From Bin5 sp965208965 (GTDB taxonomy: Bacteria; Chloroflexota; Anaerolineae; Caldilineales; Caldilineaceae): a stretch of DNA of 64,000 nucleotides. This document shows positions 18,087 to 26,962 of the stretch, in pieces (within the stretch, counting starts at the first letter, position 1; each line of letters opens with the position of its first letter). A program made the position numbers and the translations under genes. The DNA lies in NCBI GenBank assembly GCA_965208965.1, contig OZ242384.1:3162001-3226000 (forward strand). Reading direction: 5' to 3'. The notes beneath the pieces are model-generated. The model did no database searches. It was not told the origin of the DNA and saw only the letters and a list, made by a program, of their open reading frames with translations.

Positions 18087-19004
18087 ATGAGTACGAAAAA
18101 CGGACAGCAGAGAGATGGTCAGGTGGAACGGGGAACATTCGCCGTAAAGGCCGGTCTGGCACAGATGCTAAAGGGCGGCGTCATTATGGACGTGGTCACG
18201 GCGGACCAGGCCCGCATTGCAGAGGAAGCCGGCGCCTGTGCCGTCATGGCCCTTGAACGCGTTCCCGCTGACATTCGCAAAGATGGCGGGGTTGCGCGAA
18301 TGAGCGACCCGCGGCTGATCAAAGAGATCATGGCCGCAGTCACTATTCCAGTGATGGCAAAAGTACGGATCGGCCATTTTGTTGAAGCCCAGATCCTGGA
18401 GGCGCTTGGCGTCGACTATATTGACGAAAGCGAAGTCCTGACGCCCGCCGACGAAAGTCATCACATCAACAAGCACAGTTTCACCATTCCCTTTGTATGC
18501 GGCTGCCGCAACCTGGGTGAGGCCCTGCGCCGCATCGCCGAGGGCGCTGCAATGATCCGCACCAAGGGCGAGGCGGGGACAGGCGATGTCGTTGAAGCTG
18601 TCCGGCATGCACGTAATGTAAACGGCGCTATCCGCCGCATCAACAGGATGGATGCAGACGAGCTGTTCACCTTCGCAAAGGAAATTCAGGCGCCGTATGA
18701 ACTGGTGAAGGAGACGGCGGAGCTGAATCGACTGCCCGTCGTGAACTTCGCCGCAGGTGGTGTGGCGACGCCGGCGGATGCCGCACTCATGATGCAGCTC
18801 GGAGTGGATGGCGTATTTGTCGGTTCCGGCATCTTCAAGAGCGACGACCCTGCCAAGCGCGCCCATGCCATCGTTCAGGCCGTTACGCACTTTACCGACC
18901 CTCACATTCTGGCCGAAGTGAGCGAAAACCTGGGCGCGCCGATGGTCGGCATCAACGTAACCGAACTGTCAGAAGCCGAGAAGCTGGCGGAGCGGGGATG
19001 GTAG
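18087..19004 (+). CDS. pdxS: Pyridoxal 5'-phosphate synthase lyase subunit PdxS
   Basis: A 305-residue subunit that condenses ribose 5-phosphate, glyceraldehyde 3-phosphate and ammonia into PLP. The sequence is highly conserved: LKGGVIMDVVTADQARIAEEAGACAVMALERVPADIR at residues 25-60, MAKVRIGHFVEAQ with the catalytic Lys, DYIDESEVLTPAD and FAAGGVATPADAALMMQLGVDGVFVGSGIFKS. ATG 18087 follows AAGGAGG; the upstream TTG at 18060 is not needed. Ammonia is delivered by PdxT, encoded at 19863, separated here by a toxin-antitoxin-like pair. Confidence 0.97.
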   Translation: MSTKNGQQRDGQVERGTFAVKAGLAQMLKGGVIMDVVTADQARIAEEAGACAVMALERVPADIRKDGGVARMSDPRLIKEIMAAVTIPVMAKVRIGHFVEAQILEALGVDYIDESEVLTPADESHHINKHSFTIPFVCGCRNLGEALRRIAEGAAMIRTKGEAGTGDVVEAVRHARNVNGAIRRINRMDADELFTFAKEIQAPYELVKETAELNRLPVVNFAAGGVATPADAALMMQLGVDGVFVGSGIFKSDDPAKRAHAIVQAVTHFTDPHILAEVSENLGAPMVGINVTELSEAEKLAERGW

Positions 19005-19040
19005 CAGGCGCGACGCCTGAATCTTCAAACCTTTAAATGA

Positions 19041-19073
19041 CGGTGGCAGAAGAGACTGTGTCTTCTGCCGCCG
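19041..19073 (+). terminator. Strong hairpin after pdxS
   Basis: CGGTGGCAGAAGA (19041-19053) pairs with TCTTCTGCCGCCG (19061-19073) around a 7-base loop, 13 pairs including one G-T. Only a weak T-rich stretch follows. It may end or attenuate transcription between pdxS and the downstream antitoxin-toxin-pdxT genes. Confidence 0.5.
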
Positions 19074-19106
19074 CATTGAGTTTCCCTCTTAACAGGAGGA
19101 AAAAGT

Positions 19107-19418
19107 ATGGCGGACGTTTCGGTTAAGGGTGTTTACCGCGATGGGCTCGTCGAACTATCTGAAAGCATATCTGCATCCAACGGCCAAAACGTTGTCGTTA
19201 TCTTTACGGATCTGCTTCCTGACGCAGAAGACGAGTCGTATCGGGACCACTTGAAAAGAAAGCTCGAGAAAGTTGATCCGCAGTTCTTGGCAATGACAAT
19301 GAATGAGCGTCAAATGGAGTTCGACAGAATCTCGGCGAAAGTTGCCGGTAGTCTTCCCTATCGAACACCAGAAGAACTGGTGAAGGCTATGCGGAGACAG
19401 AACTTTGATCCTGCTTGA
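19107..19418 (+). CDS. Putative antitoxin of a PIN-domain toxin pair
   Basis: A 103-residue protein with no motif I can name. The first part (MADVSVKGVYRDGLVELSES) resembles the short beta-rich N-terminus found in several antitoxin families encoded before PIN toxins (DUF104 or AbrB-like style), and the rest is helical and charged. It has a strong ribosome site (AACAGGAGG) and overlaps the following PIN gene by 14 bases, the usual arrangement of an antitoxin-toxin pair. The role is inferred from position. Confidence 0.6.
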   Translation: MADVSVKGVYRDGLVELSESISASNGQNVVVIFTDLLPDAEDESYRDHLKRKLEKVDPQFLAMTMNERQMEFDRISAKVAGSLPYRTPEELVKAMRRQNFDPA

Positions 19419-19866
19419 TACAAATGTCTTTGTTATCGACCGCTTCTTCCCTCGTGATGTTCGCTACGAACAGAACCGCCGGCTGATTGCCATCCTCCCC
19501 CAATTGAGCGTTGGATTCTCCATTTTCTCACTCTTGGAACTCTGTGGGATTTCCTCTTTCAACCTTTCGACCCTAGAATTGCGGCGTTGGATGTACAGCT
19601 TTGAAGAAACCTACCCAGTGGAGATTCTGCGCCCTAAGGCGACCACTGAAGATTCCGCAGAGTTCTGGCTCTCCTCTTTTCTCATTTCTCTTTTTGAAAG
19701 AATCGAGAGGCGCGTAACACTCGGCGACGCGTTTGTCTTGCAAACTGCAGAGGAATTTGAGATCGAGACTCTCATTTCGTGGAATCCAAAGGACTTCACG
19801 GATCGCACTTCATTGCCAGTCCTTACGCCAGTCGAGTTCCTCGCCCAGCGAGAGGACAGTCAATGA
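19405..19866 (+). CDS. PIN-domain (VapC-like) putative ribonuclease toxin
   Basis: A 153-residue PIN domain. The acidic metal-binding residues are visible: Asp in ILLDTNVFVID at the N-terminus, Glu in SLLELCG, and Asp in VTLGDAFVLQTAEE, followed by LISWNPKDF. PIN domains of this size are usually site-specific RNases acting as toxins. The start is the TTG at 19405, because LLDTN follows directly. It overlaps the upstream antitoxin-like gene by 14 bases and the downstream pdxT start by four (ATGA), so it is embedded in the pdx operon. Confidence 0.8.
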   Translation: MILLDTNVFVIDRFFPRDVRYEQNRRLIAILPQLSVGFSIFSLLELCGISSFNLSTLELRRWMYSFEETYPVEILRPKATTEDSAEFWLSSFLISLFERIERRVTLGDAFVLQTAEEFEIETLISWNPKDFTDRTSLPVLTPVEFLAQREDSQ

Positions 19867-20489
19867 ACGAAGTCCGTCTGGGAGTCCTCGCGCTTCAGGG
19901 CGCCTTCCGCGAACATATCGCCATGCTGAAGCGCCTCAACGTCGAAGCTGTGGAGGTGCGTCTGGCGAGAGAGCTCGACGACCTGGACGGACTGATTATT
20001 CCGGGCGGAGAGAGCACCAGCATGGGGCTTGTCGCCGAGCGCTGGGGCCTCGTTGAGCCGCTGCGTCAATGGGTCCACGGTGGTCGGCCTACTTGGGGTA
20101 CGTGTGCCGGAATGATTCTGCTGGCTGAGCACGCGACCGGCCAGAAACTGGGCGGTCAGGCGCTGATCGGCGGTCTGGACGTGACAGTCAATCGCAACTA
20201 TTTTGGCCGCCAGGTCGACAGCTTCGAGGCCGACCTCGACGTACCGGTCCTGGGAGATACGCCTTTCCACGCAGTTTTCATTCGGGCGCCCGCCATTACC
20301 GCAGTAGCCGAAGATGTGGAGACACTGGCGACCGTAGCCTCCCTGCCGGATGAAACCGATTCCGTTATCGCTGCTGTCCGCAAAGGAACGATTCTGGCGA
20401 CTGCATTCCACCCCGAACTCACCGGCGACCTCCGCTGGCACCGCTTCTTCGTGCAGATCGTAAACGAATTCAAGTCGTGTTCCGGCTGA
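19863..20489 (+). CDS. pdxT: Pyridoxal 5'-phosphate synthase glutaminase subunit PdxT
   Basis: A 208-residue class I glutamine amidotransferase supplying ammonia to PdxS. Motifs: LGVLALQGAFREHIAMLK, LIIPGGESTSM, the nucleophile Cys in TWGTCAGMILLAEH, and the His-Glu pair in ATAFHPELTGDLRWH. ATG 19863 overlaps the PIN gene stop (ATGA); the longer frame from 19779 is an overlap artefact. In most genomes pdxS and pdxT are adjacent; here about 860 bases with a toxin-antitoxin-like pair lie between. Confidence 0.95.
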   Translation: MNEVRLGVLALQGAFREHIAMLKRLNVEAVEVRLARELDDLDGLIIPGGESTSMGLVAERWGLVEPLRQWVHGGRPTWGTCAGMILLAEHATGQKLGGQALIGGLDVTVNRNYFGRQVDSFEADLDVPVLGDTPFHAVFIRAPAITAVAEDVETLATVASLPDETDSVIAAVRKGTILATAFHPELTGDLRWHRFFVQIVNEFKSCSG

Positions 20490-20607
20490 AGTCGGCTTGA
20501 GATTCCCTTGCGACCCAATTGCGATGGTCGGGAAACGGGTTCATGCGATTCTGCGCCCACTTTGCAGCCGTCCGGCCCGGCTCTTGCGAATGTGGGCAAA
20601 AAAGAAA

Positions 20608-20637
20608 CCCGTGCGAAATGACACAATCTCGCACGGG
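20608..20637 (-). terminator. Rho-independent terminator of the DUF4013 gene
   Basis: CCCGTGCGA (20608-20616) pairs with TCGCACGGG (20629-20637). On the minus strand the stem is followed by TTTCTTTTTT (20598-20607), a good T-run. It lies 45 bases after the stop of the minus-strand gene. Confidence 0.75.
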
Positions 20638-20682
20638 CTTGCCCTATTTGAGTGCAATGCCTAACCAATAGGCAACCTTCCC

Positions 20683-21666
20683 CTACGGGCTCTTCGGCTC
20701 CGAAGGTAGTTCATCCTCCTCAGACTGATTGTCTTCGTCTGACCGAACATCCTCCTCTGGCTGCTCCGCTTCTTCCGGAGTTTCCGGCTTGGCAGTGGAA
20801 TCGTGTTCCACGGGCGGCTCCGGCTCTTCCTGGTGATCAAACTCTTCCTGAGGATCAAATACTGTCGGCGCAACAATCTCTGCTGAGGCCTCAGGCTCTT
20901 CGACAGGATCAGATGTCCAAGTGGTATCTGGTTCCCTGACGGGTCTGGCCCCAAAACCGCCTCCCCCGGCGCCTTCCCCGGCAAGACGCGCGAGTTGGCC
21001 GTACAGGTGACTCTGGAAGTAGTAAGTGATCAACTGCGACAACGGCACGGTCACTACCGCGCCGATAACACACAGAATCAGTCCCACAATGCTGCCGACC
21101 GTCGTAATGATCATGCTGGCAATTACAGTGAGAATCGCGACAATCGCGACATTGCCTATGTTGTCGCGGGTCCAGTCCCAGATCTCGGAAACCTGAAGGC
21201 CATCGCTAATCGTTTCGTTCCTGGCAAAGGCGATCGTGAACCCAGGCTGAAAGACAGCGTAGGCAATTGCAAATAAGAAGGAAAGACAGGCGGAACAGAG
21301 GAGAAACAGCGCTGCAAAATCTCCATTCACGGATTGAAATTCGCTATCGATAAAAATGCCGATTATGAACAGTGGGACGGAGACCAACACAATTGGCAGT
21401 GCCCAGATAACCCCTACGCATACTAACTTTACCCCCCGAACAAGGTCGTCGCCCCACCGGTCCCACTCAGGCAGGACAGGATGTACGTCGTCGCGCACAT
21501 TCTGGAGCAAGCGCACCAGGTAACCGAACAGGATAAAGTAGCCCAGAACGCCAATCAGCGCTACAAGGAGCAATGAACTGATCAGGAGCAAACCCGTGCC
21601 GATGGCCGTCTTCTCGACCCAGCGGTCATCTTCCGAAAAGTAGGTCAGCGCTCGTCCGATATCCAT
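20683..21666 (-). CDS. DUF4013 family membrane protein with acidic C-terminal tail
   Basis: A 327-residue integral membrane protein of unknown function. The family pattern is recognisable: DIGRALTYFSEDDRWVEK at the start, GYLVRLLQNVRDDVHPVLPEWDRWGDDLVRGVKL near residue 55, and about six hydrophobic helices up to residue 225. The last 85 residues are a low-complexity Pro/Glu-rich tail rich in EEPE and PEEAEQPEE. The start follows AAAGGAGAG. It lies 41 bases downstream of queG on the same strand and is closed by a good terminator. Confidence 0.8.
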   Translation of the reverse strand: MDIGRALTYFSEDDRWVEKTAIGTGLLLISSLLLVALIGVLGYFILFGYLVRLLQNVRDDVHPVLPEWDRWGDDLVRGVKLVCVGVIWALPIVLVSVPLFIIGIFIDSEFQSVNGDFAALFLLCSACLSFLFAIAYAVFQPGFTIAFARNETISDGLQVSEIWDWTRDNIGNVAIVAILTVIASMIITTVGSIVGLILCVIGAVVTVPLSQLITYYFQSHLYGQLARLAGEGAGGGGFGARPVREPDTTWTSDPVEEPEASAEIVAPTVFDPQEEFDHQEEPEPPVEHDSTAKPETPEEAEQPEEDVRSDEDNQSEEDELPSEPKSP

Positions 21667-21707
21667 AGGTGCTCTCCTTTGTCGCAGACACTGCCACGCA
21701 AAGCAAC

Positions 21708-23102
21708 TCAGTGTCTTGAAACGCGGCTGTATACTTCTCTACGACTGCCTGTGGGGAAAGTTTCATGTCCCCGCCCCAGCGCCCATCCAATCTCCTCACG
21801 CACCCACTCGTCCGACTCATCGGGAAGGCGTGATTCTAGGCAGGCCGCGGCCCGCACGTCGTTGCCGCGGCGCAGAAGCTCGCCCAGCCCCCAGGCCGCG
21901 TGCCCCCGCACCAGGGCAGCCTCGTCGGCTGCGGCTGCTTCCAAACCTGCGAACGCCGCCGGATCCCCCCAGTTTCCGAGAGCAACGCAGACGTTGCGCA
22001 GCATCCCTGCCCGCTTGGCCCGCTTCAGCGGCGACCGCCGCCAGCGTTCGGCGAAAGCGCGCGGCTCGAGCCAGTAGGGCATCCGCCTATCAAACCCCTC
22101 CAGCAGCGGTGGCGCGATTCGCTCCTGCTGGGCCTCCAGCTCTCTAATCAGCGGCGTGCGCTCCGAAAGCCGTTGGTTCCAGGGGCACACCTCCTGGCAG
22201 ATGTCGCATCCAAAGATCCGGTTGCCGAACAGGCGCCGCAATGGCCGGGGAATCGGCCGGCGTGACTCGATGGTCCAGTAGGAAATACAGCGCTGCGGGT
22301 TCAGATGAAAGGGTCCGACAAAGGCGTCGGTCGGGCAGGCATCCAGGCAGCGCGTGCAATGGCCGCAGGTCGCCAGCGGCAACTCGCGCGACTCTTCCTC
22401 GATTTCAAGTGCGCCGCGTTGACCCTTTCCTGACGGCATCTTATTGTCCCATCGCAATTGCCAGGACCCGTAATCGCCGCCTGCCGGCAGACCTGCGAGC
22501 GTTTCTTCCACAGAGGAATCAGAGGAATGGACCGCGACGGCCGCCGGATCGCTGCCCAGCCCTTCCGGTGCGAGCAGCGTTGCCAGAAAGAGCCAGCTTC
22601 CTCTTTTGGGGTGAATCGTACAACAGTTCTTGCCGGTAAAACCAATGCCGGCCCTGTGCGCCCAGTCCCGCTCCAGAACAGGACCCGTGTCCACCAGCCC
22701 TTTCCCCAATGTCGAGCGGCCGGTCTTGGCGCGTAGCCAGCCGTCAAGCGCATAAAGCAGAGGACGAACAATCTCGTGGTAGTCGTCCCCCCAGGCGTAA
22801 CGAGCAATGATCCCCCGTGCCGGGTCATTCAGGATTTCAGGCGCCAGATCGAAACGATGATGGTCGACACCCAAGACAATCAGTGATCGGAAGGGTGGGC
22901 CTTTCTCTGCAAGCAAAGCCGGATTTCGCCTCTTTTCCAGATTGCGCGCCAGGTATTCCATTTCGCCGGCGCGGCCCAAACCCAGCCAGCGGGTGAAAAA
23001 CTCGGCATGGGGCGGCTCGCCCACCTTCACAATGCGGCAGAAGTCGAATCCAAGGCGGCGCGCTTCCACTTTCAACAGTTCTGACAGTGTACGATCGGAC
23101 AC
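21708..23102 (-). CDS. queG: Epoxyqueuosine reductase QueG
   Basis: Reduces epoxyqueuosine to queuosine in tRNA, the last step of the pathway, using cobalamin and two [4Fe-4S] clusters. Cluster motifs are clear: CGHCTRCLDACPTDAF and FGCDICQEVCPWNQR. The reductase domain shows DTGPVLERDWAHRAGIGFTGKN. The C-terminal 130 residues have HEAT-like repeats (RNVCVALGNWGDPAAFAGL and onwards) as in longer QueG proteins. The open frame begins at ATG 23285, but homology begins near LLKVEARRLGFDFCRI; a GTG at 23102 preceded by TTGAGG is preferred. The true start is uncertain by up to 61 codons. Confidence 0.9.
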   Translation of the reverse strand: MSDRTLSELLKVEARRLGFDFCRIVKVGEPPHAEFFTRWLGLGRAGEMEYLARNLEKRRNPALLAEKGPPFRSLIVLGVDHHRFDLAPEILNDPARGIIARYAWGDDYHEIVRPLLYALDGWLRAKTGRSTLGKGLVDTGPVLERDWAHRAGIGFTGKNCCTIHPKRGSWLFLATLLAPEGLGSDPAAVAVHSSDSSVEETLAGLPAGGDYGSWQLRWDNKMPSGKGQRGALEIEEESRELPLATCGHCTRCLDACPTDAFVGPFHLNPQRCISYWTIESRRPIPRPLRRLFGNRIFGCDICQEVCPWNQRLSERTPLIRELEAQQERIAPPLLEGFDRRMPYWLEPRAFAERWRRSPLKRAKRAGMLRNVCVALGNWGDPAAFAGLEAAAADEAALVRGHAAWGLGELLRRGNDVRAAACLESRLPDESDEWVREEIGWALGRGHETFPTGSRREVYSRVSRH

Positions 23103-23814
23103 GCGGGATACCTCAAGAGGATCAGTCAACCAGCGCTTGCTCTCTTTGCTCCAATGCAACGCTACCCGGGCGCAGGGAAAGGGTCGGCCTGGCAGGTACC
23201 GCACTGGCTTCGCTAACTGTGGAGAAAACGCATTTACCTGCACGCGATATTCGGGCAGAGTAAATGTTCGACAAGCCAGGCACATTATAATGGCAGCCGA
23301 TCAAAGTATCAAGAGATTGCTTTCCCGGGGAATGCTGTTCAGTATGGGGGTGGGCTCTTGCAAACCAGTGCCAGCGACAGTACCATGGCCGGTTCGCAGT
23401 CGACTCTGAGGCGGCAGAAGCTCCGCCTCCACCTTCGCCTCCAAAGTTCCGGCAGGGTCAGGCCTTGTGACTGCCCCCGCGCCCCCAGCCCCGTCGCCCC
23501 TGACCACCGACCACGGCCGTTCCACTAACCACAGACTACCAAACTCAGCCGCTCAGCCGCTGCACAGTGGCATCTTTCGGACACATTCGCGACCGCATCC
23601 TGCCGCCATCCGTATAGTGAATTGACGGGGAAAGTTTGGGAGTCGGCTGAAAGTGTGCTAAACTGATTCAGTATCGGCTGAACCATGCGCCGTGGTATTC
23701 CAGCGATGGTTTGGCTCTTTAATCGCTGTTGGCGGCCCACCAGAGAAAGGTTGAATTCAGACGTCGCTTCTTGAGATTCTCTGGTACAAGAGGAAAGGAG
23801 TTCGGGAGTACCAC
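23103..23814. other. Intergenic region between queG and rpsO
   Basis: About 700 bases, or 530 if queG starts at 23285. It holds a 7-base-pair hairpin (GAGGCGG with CCGCCTC, 23407-23428), a C-rich simple stretch with repeats of the ACCAC type around 23500-23540, and the rpsO promoter candidate at 23636-23664. I see no gene in it. Confidence 0.4.
23636..23664 (+). promoter_or_regulatory. Candidate promoter of rpsO-pnp
   Basis: TTGGGA (23636-23641), 17-base spacer and TAAACT (23659-23664). The rpsO ATG is about 150 bases further on, a leader long enough for autoregulation by S15. Confidence 0.35.
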
Positions 23815-24084
23815 ATGAGCATTTCGACGGAAGAAAAGACCAAGATCATTGAAGAGTACCGGACTTTCGAACAGGACACCGGTTCCCCTGAAGTGCAGGT
23901 TGCGCTCCTGACAACGCGCATCAATGCCCTGACCGAACACCTGCAAGCGCACAAACACGACGAAGGCTCGCGACGAGGCCTGTTGAAATTGGTCGGTCAG
24001 CGTCGCCGCCATTTGGCATACTTGGCAAGAAAGGATGTGAACCGCTATCGCCAGCTGATTGAGAGGCTGGGTCTACGTCGATAA
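23815..24084 (+). CDS. rpsO: 30S ribosomal protein S15
   Basis: An 89-residue protein that binds the central domain of 16S rRNA. The sequence is a standard S15: KIIEEYRTFEQDTGSPEVQVALLTTRINALTEHL, KHDEGSRRGLLKLVGQRRRHLAYL and RYRQLIERLGLRR, split across the three helices. ATG 23815 follows AGGAAAGGAG. It precedes pnp, the conserved rpsO-pnp order known from many bacteria. Confidence 0.98.
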   Translation: MSISTEEKTKIIEEYRTFEQDTGSPEVQVALLTTRINALTEHLQAHKHDEGSRRGLLKLVGQRRRHLAYLARKDVNRYRQLIERLGLRR

Positions 24085-24614
24085 ATGGCATTGATGGGGC
24101 GTAATTCAGGAGTTTTCGCCCTTCAGCCATAGCTGCTCGCGCCGGGTAGCTGCCACAGCCGCAGCCTCTTTGTCCCATTTGAGAAAGCTGGGGACCGCTC
24201 CCGGCAGTTTAGAATGTAGTTCGTGCTTGACGGCGCGACACTGAGAAAGACAAATACTGCCACCAGCCGCTCGCAGATGCACTCTATGCTAAGTGCACTG
24301 TAATTGGCAGATACTGCCACCGGGGTCCGGCATTGGAGAATGGACCGAAGCCTTCGCTGAAAGAGCCGTTCTCGCTCGTAAACGGGCGCTTCGATCCGTT
24401 CTCCAGTTCCGCACCTCGAATCAGTGCGCAGAGAATTCGCTGGAATGATGAATGCCGGGTAGCATCGCTTTCCATTCAGACCAGCGATTTCGTTTGCGGG
24501 TGGCGGCAACGCCGGATGCGTTGTCGGTTTCGGTATTCACACGAGCCGGTGGCTCCACTTGCCCGACCCTCCTCCCTGGAGGGCGCGGCGAAATTCAATT
24601 CGAGGTGAACAAAG
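24085..24614. other. Long rpsO-pnp intergenic region
   Basis: 530 bases between rpsO and pnp. The main feature is the long hairpin at 24335-24404. An 11-base direct repeat ATACTGCCACC occurs at 24254 and 24311. The open frames across it look non-coding. In E. coli the same interval carries the pnp leader stem that RNase III cuts; this region is the likely counterpart. Confidence 0.5.
24335..24404 (+). promoter_or_regulatory. Candidate pnp leader stem-loop
   Basis: GGAGAATGGACCGAAGC (24335-24351) pairs with GCTTCGATCCGTTCTCC (24388-24404): 17 positions with one G-T and one mismatch. A second small stem lies inside the loop. It sits about 210 bases before the pnp start. By analogy with E. coli pnp it may be the RNase III/PNPase autoregulation site. 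Confidence 0.5.
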
Positions 24615-26864
24615 ATGGAACCAACCAGATTGTTTGAAGGCGCCCATGTCTACTCAACGACTTTGGGCGACAAAGAGATCAGCATTGAGACGGGCATTCT
24701 TGCCCAGCAGGCAGGCGGCGCGGTTACTGTTCGTTGCGGCGACACGGTCATCCTCGCGACTGCCACGATGGACAGGGGCGTGCGGCCGGGAATCGGCTTC
24801 TTTCCTCTGACCGTCGATTTTGAAGAAAAACTCTACGCCGCCGGACGCATCCCCGGCAACCTCTTCCGCCGCGAAGGCCGTCCAAGTGAACAGGCGATTC
24901 TTCTCTGCCGCCTGGTGGACAGGCCGCTGCGCCCCCTCTTTCCCAAAGGCATGCGCAACGAGGTACAGATTATCCTCACCGCGCTCAGCTCGGACAACGA
25001 GCATCTGATCGACCCGCTTGCCATAATCGCCGCTTCAGCTGCTCTCTCCATTAGCGATATTCCCTGGGCTGGGCCGGTTGGCGCGGCTTCTCTCGCCTAT
25101 GTTGACGGCGAGCTTGTCGTCAATCCGACCGCTTCCGATATGGAGCTCAGTACGCTCGGCTTGCAGGTTGCAGGCACCTCCGACAATATCCTTATGGTGG
25201 AAGCGGGCGCCGACGAGTTGCCGGAAGATATCATGCTGGATGGACTGCGCTTGGCCTATGAATCAATGCAGCCGGTAATCCAGACGATACAACAGATGCA
25301 GGCTGAGATTGGGAAAGAAAAATATACCGACCACCCTGTCTTTGAGGCGGCCGAGGACACAGTCGAAAAGGTCAACCAACTGGCGCGTGACAAGGTAATG
25401 ACAGCCGTAAGTGGAACGACTGACCGCAATGAACGCAAGGCCCGTCTCGCCGAGGTCCGCGAGGAAACGATGGAGGCTTTGGCAGAGCCAATCGGTGCAG
25501 GTGAAGTCGACGTCGGGGATGTGGAAGACGCTCTGGACAGCTTGCATAAGGAGGCGGTTCGCAGGCGCATCTTGGAAGAGAGCGTCCGGCCCGACGGCCG
25601 CGACCCCCACACTGTACGCCCGATTCAGGTACAGGTAGGAAACATCCCACGTGTCCATGGCAGCGGTCTCTTCATGCGCGGGGAGACACATGTCCTGACG
25701 ATCGCGACACTGGGTACGCCTGGCGACGCCCAACGCCTCTACACGTTGCAGCCGGAAGAAGAAAAGCGATATATCCACCACTACAACTTCCCACCCTATT
25801 CGACGGGCGAGGCCTACCCCATGCGCGGGCCAAAACGCCGCGAAATCGGTCACGGCGCCCTGGCCGAAAGGGCATTGCAGCCGGTTATTCCCGACGAGTT
25901 TCCTTACACCTTGCGACTGGTTAGCGAGGCTGTCAGCAGTAACGGCTCTACCAGTATGGGTTCGGTCTGCGGCAGCACCCTGGCGCTCATGGATGCCGGT
26001 GTTCCGATCGATGCGCCAGTCTCCGGAATTGCAATGGGCCTGGTCCAGGACCAGGAATCCGGGGACTATGTGGTTCTCTCCGACATCCAGGGGGTGGAAG
26101 ATCATCTCGGCGATATGGACTTCAAAGTCGCCGGCAGCGGACACGGTATCACCGCTCTGCAGATGGATCTGAAGATCAAAGGGTTGGACTTTGAGATCCT
26201 GCGGATCGCCCTGGAGCAGGCCCGGCAGGGGCGCTTGCACATCTTGGAAGAGATGTTGGCGGTACTTCCTGAAGCCCGGGAAGATCTCAGCCCCTATGCA
26301 CCTCGAATCCTCACCGTAAGCGTCGACCCGGAGAAGATCGGCAAGATTATTGGCCCGGGCGGCAAGACAGTTCGTGCACTTCAGGAACGATACGAAGTCA
26401 AGATCGATATCGACGACGACGGTTCGGTGTTTATCTCAGGCCTCAACGGTCTTGCAGCCGAAGAAGCCCGTCGCGAAATCGAATCTCTGACCGAAGAGGT
26501 CGAAATTGGCAAGATCTACACAGGGCAGGTCGTAAGAGTTGAAGCCTATGGAGCCTTTGTCAACTTGCTTCCAGGTGTGGATGGGTTAGTGCATATCAGC
26601 CAGTTGGCGGACTACAGGGTCAACAATGTAGAAGAAATCGCCAACGTCGGCGACGAACTCACAACCATGGTGATCGATATCGATCCGGCAGGCAAGATTC
26701 GCTTGAGCCGGCAGGCTGTACTGGAAGGTTGGAGTGCAGAAGAAGCCCGCGACCGCGACCGTGGAGGACGCCGCGGCGGCGGCCGCGAACGGGAACGCGG
26801 AGGACGGGGAGGTGGCCGCGAGCGGGACCGCAGCATGAGAAACGGTGGCCGCCCCCGAAGGTAA
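24615..26864 (+). CDS. pnp: Polyribonucleotide nucleotidyltransferase
   Basis: A 749-residue phosphorolytic 3' exoribonuclease. Order: first RNase PH domain (residues 10-230, PGNLFRREGRPSEQAILLCRLVDRPLRPLFP), helical linker, second RNase PH domain (330-550, YNFPPYSTGEAYPMRGPKRREIGHGALAERAL, SNGSTSMGSVCGSTLALMDAGVP), KH domain (about 570-625, IGKIIGPGGKTVRAL) and S1 domain (about 630-700, GKIYTGQVVRVEAYGAFVNL). The last 40 residues are an Arg/Gly-rich tail with RGG-like triplets, longer and more basic than most. The start follows GAGGTGAAC. Terminator at 26963. Confidence 0.97.
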   Translation: MEPTRLFEGAHVYSTTLGDKEISIETGILAQQAGGAVTVRCGDTVILATATMDRGVRPGIGFFPLTVDFEEKLYAAGRIPGNLFRREGRPSEQAILLCRLVDRPLRPLFPKGMRNEVQIILTALSSDNEHLIDPLAIIAASAALSISDIPWAGPVGAASLAYVDGELVVNPTASDMELSTLGLQVAGTSDNILMVEAGADELPEDIMLDGLRLAYESMQPVIQTIQQMQAEIGKEKYTDHPVFEAAEDTVEKVNQLARDKVMTAVSGTTDRNERKARLAEVREETMEALAEPIGAGEVDVGDVEDALDSLHKEAVRRRILEESVRPDGRDPHTVRPIQVQVGNIPRVHGSGLFMRGETHVLTIATLGTPGDAQRLYTLQPEEEKRYIHHYNFPPYSTGEAYPMRGPKRREIGHGALAERALQPVIPDEFPYTLRLVSEAVSSNGSTSMGSVCGSTLALMDAGVPIDAPVSGIAMGLVQDQESGDYVVLSDIQGVEDHLGDMDFKVAGSGHGITALQMDLKIKGLDFEILRIALEQARQGRLHILEEMLAVLPEAREDLSPYAPRILTVSVDPEKIGKIIGPGGKTVRALQERYEVKIDIDDDGSVFISGLNGLAAEEARREIESLTEEVEIGKIYTGQVVRVEAYGAFVNLLPGVDGLVHISQLADYRVNNVEEIANVGDELTTMVIDIDPAGKIRLSRQAVLEGWSAEEARDRDRGGRRGGGRERERGGRGGGRERDRSMRNGGRPRR

Positions 26865-26962
26865 CAGGCGGTAGCCCGCCAAAGGGTCAGTTTGTGGACT
26901 CGTTCGATCGATGAAGATGTCGACTCGAAACCAGGAAGCCAAAGCCAATCGTCGTAAATTGA

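Noticed and set aside
17812..18090. Plus-strand frame upstream of pdxS
   Set aside because: It contains the likely pdxS promoter and ribosome site and shows no protein family features.
23400..23560. C-rich region examined as a tRNA or structured RNA gene
   Set aside because: No cloverleaf or conserved tRNA boxes; a simple-sequence stretch with one short hairpin.
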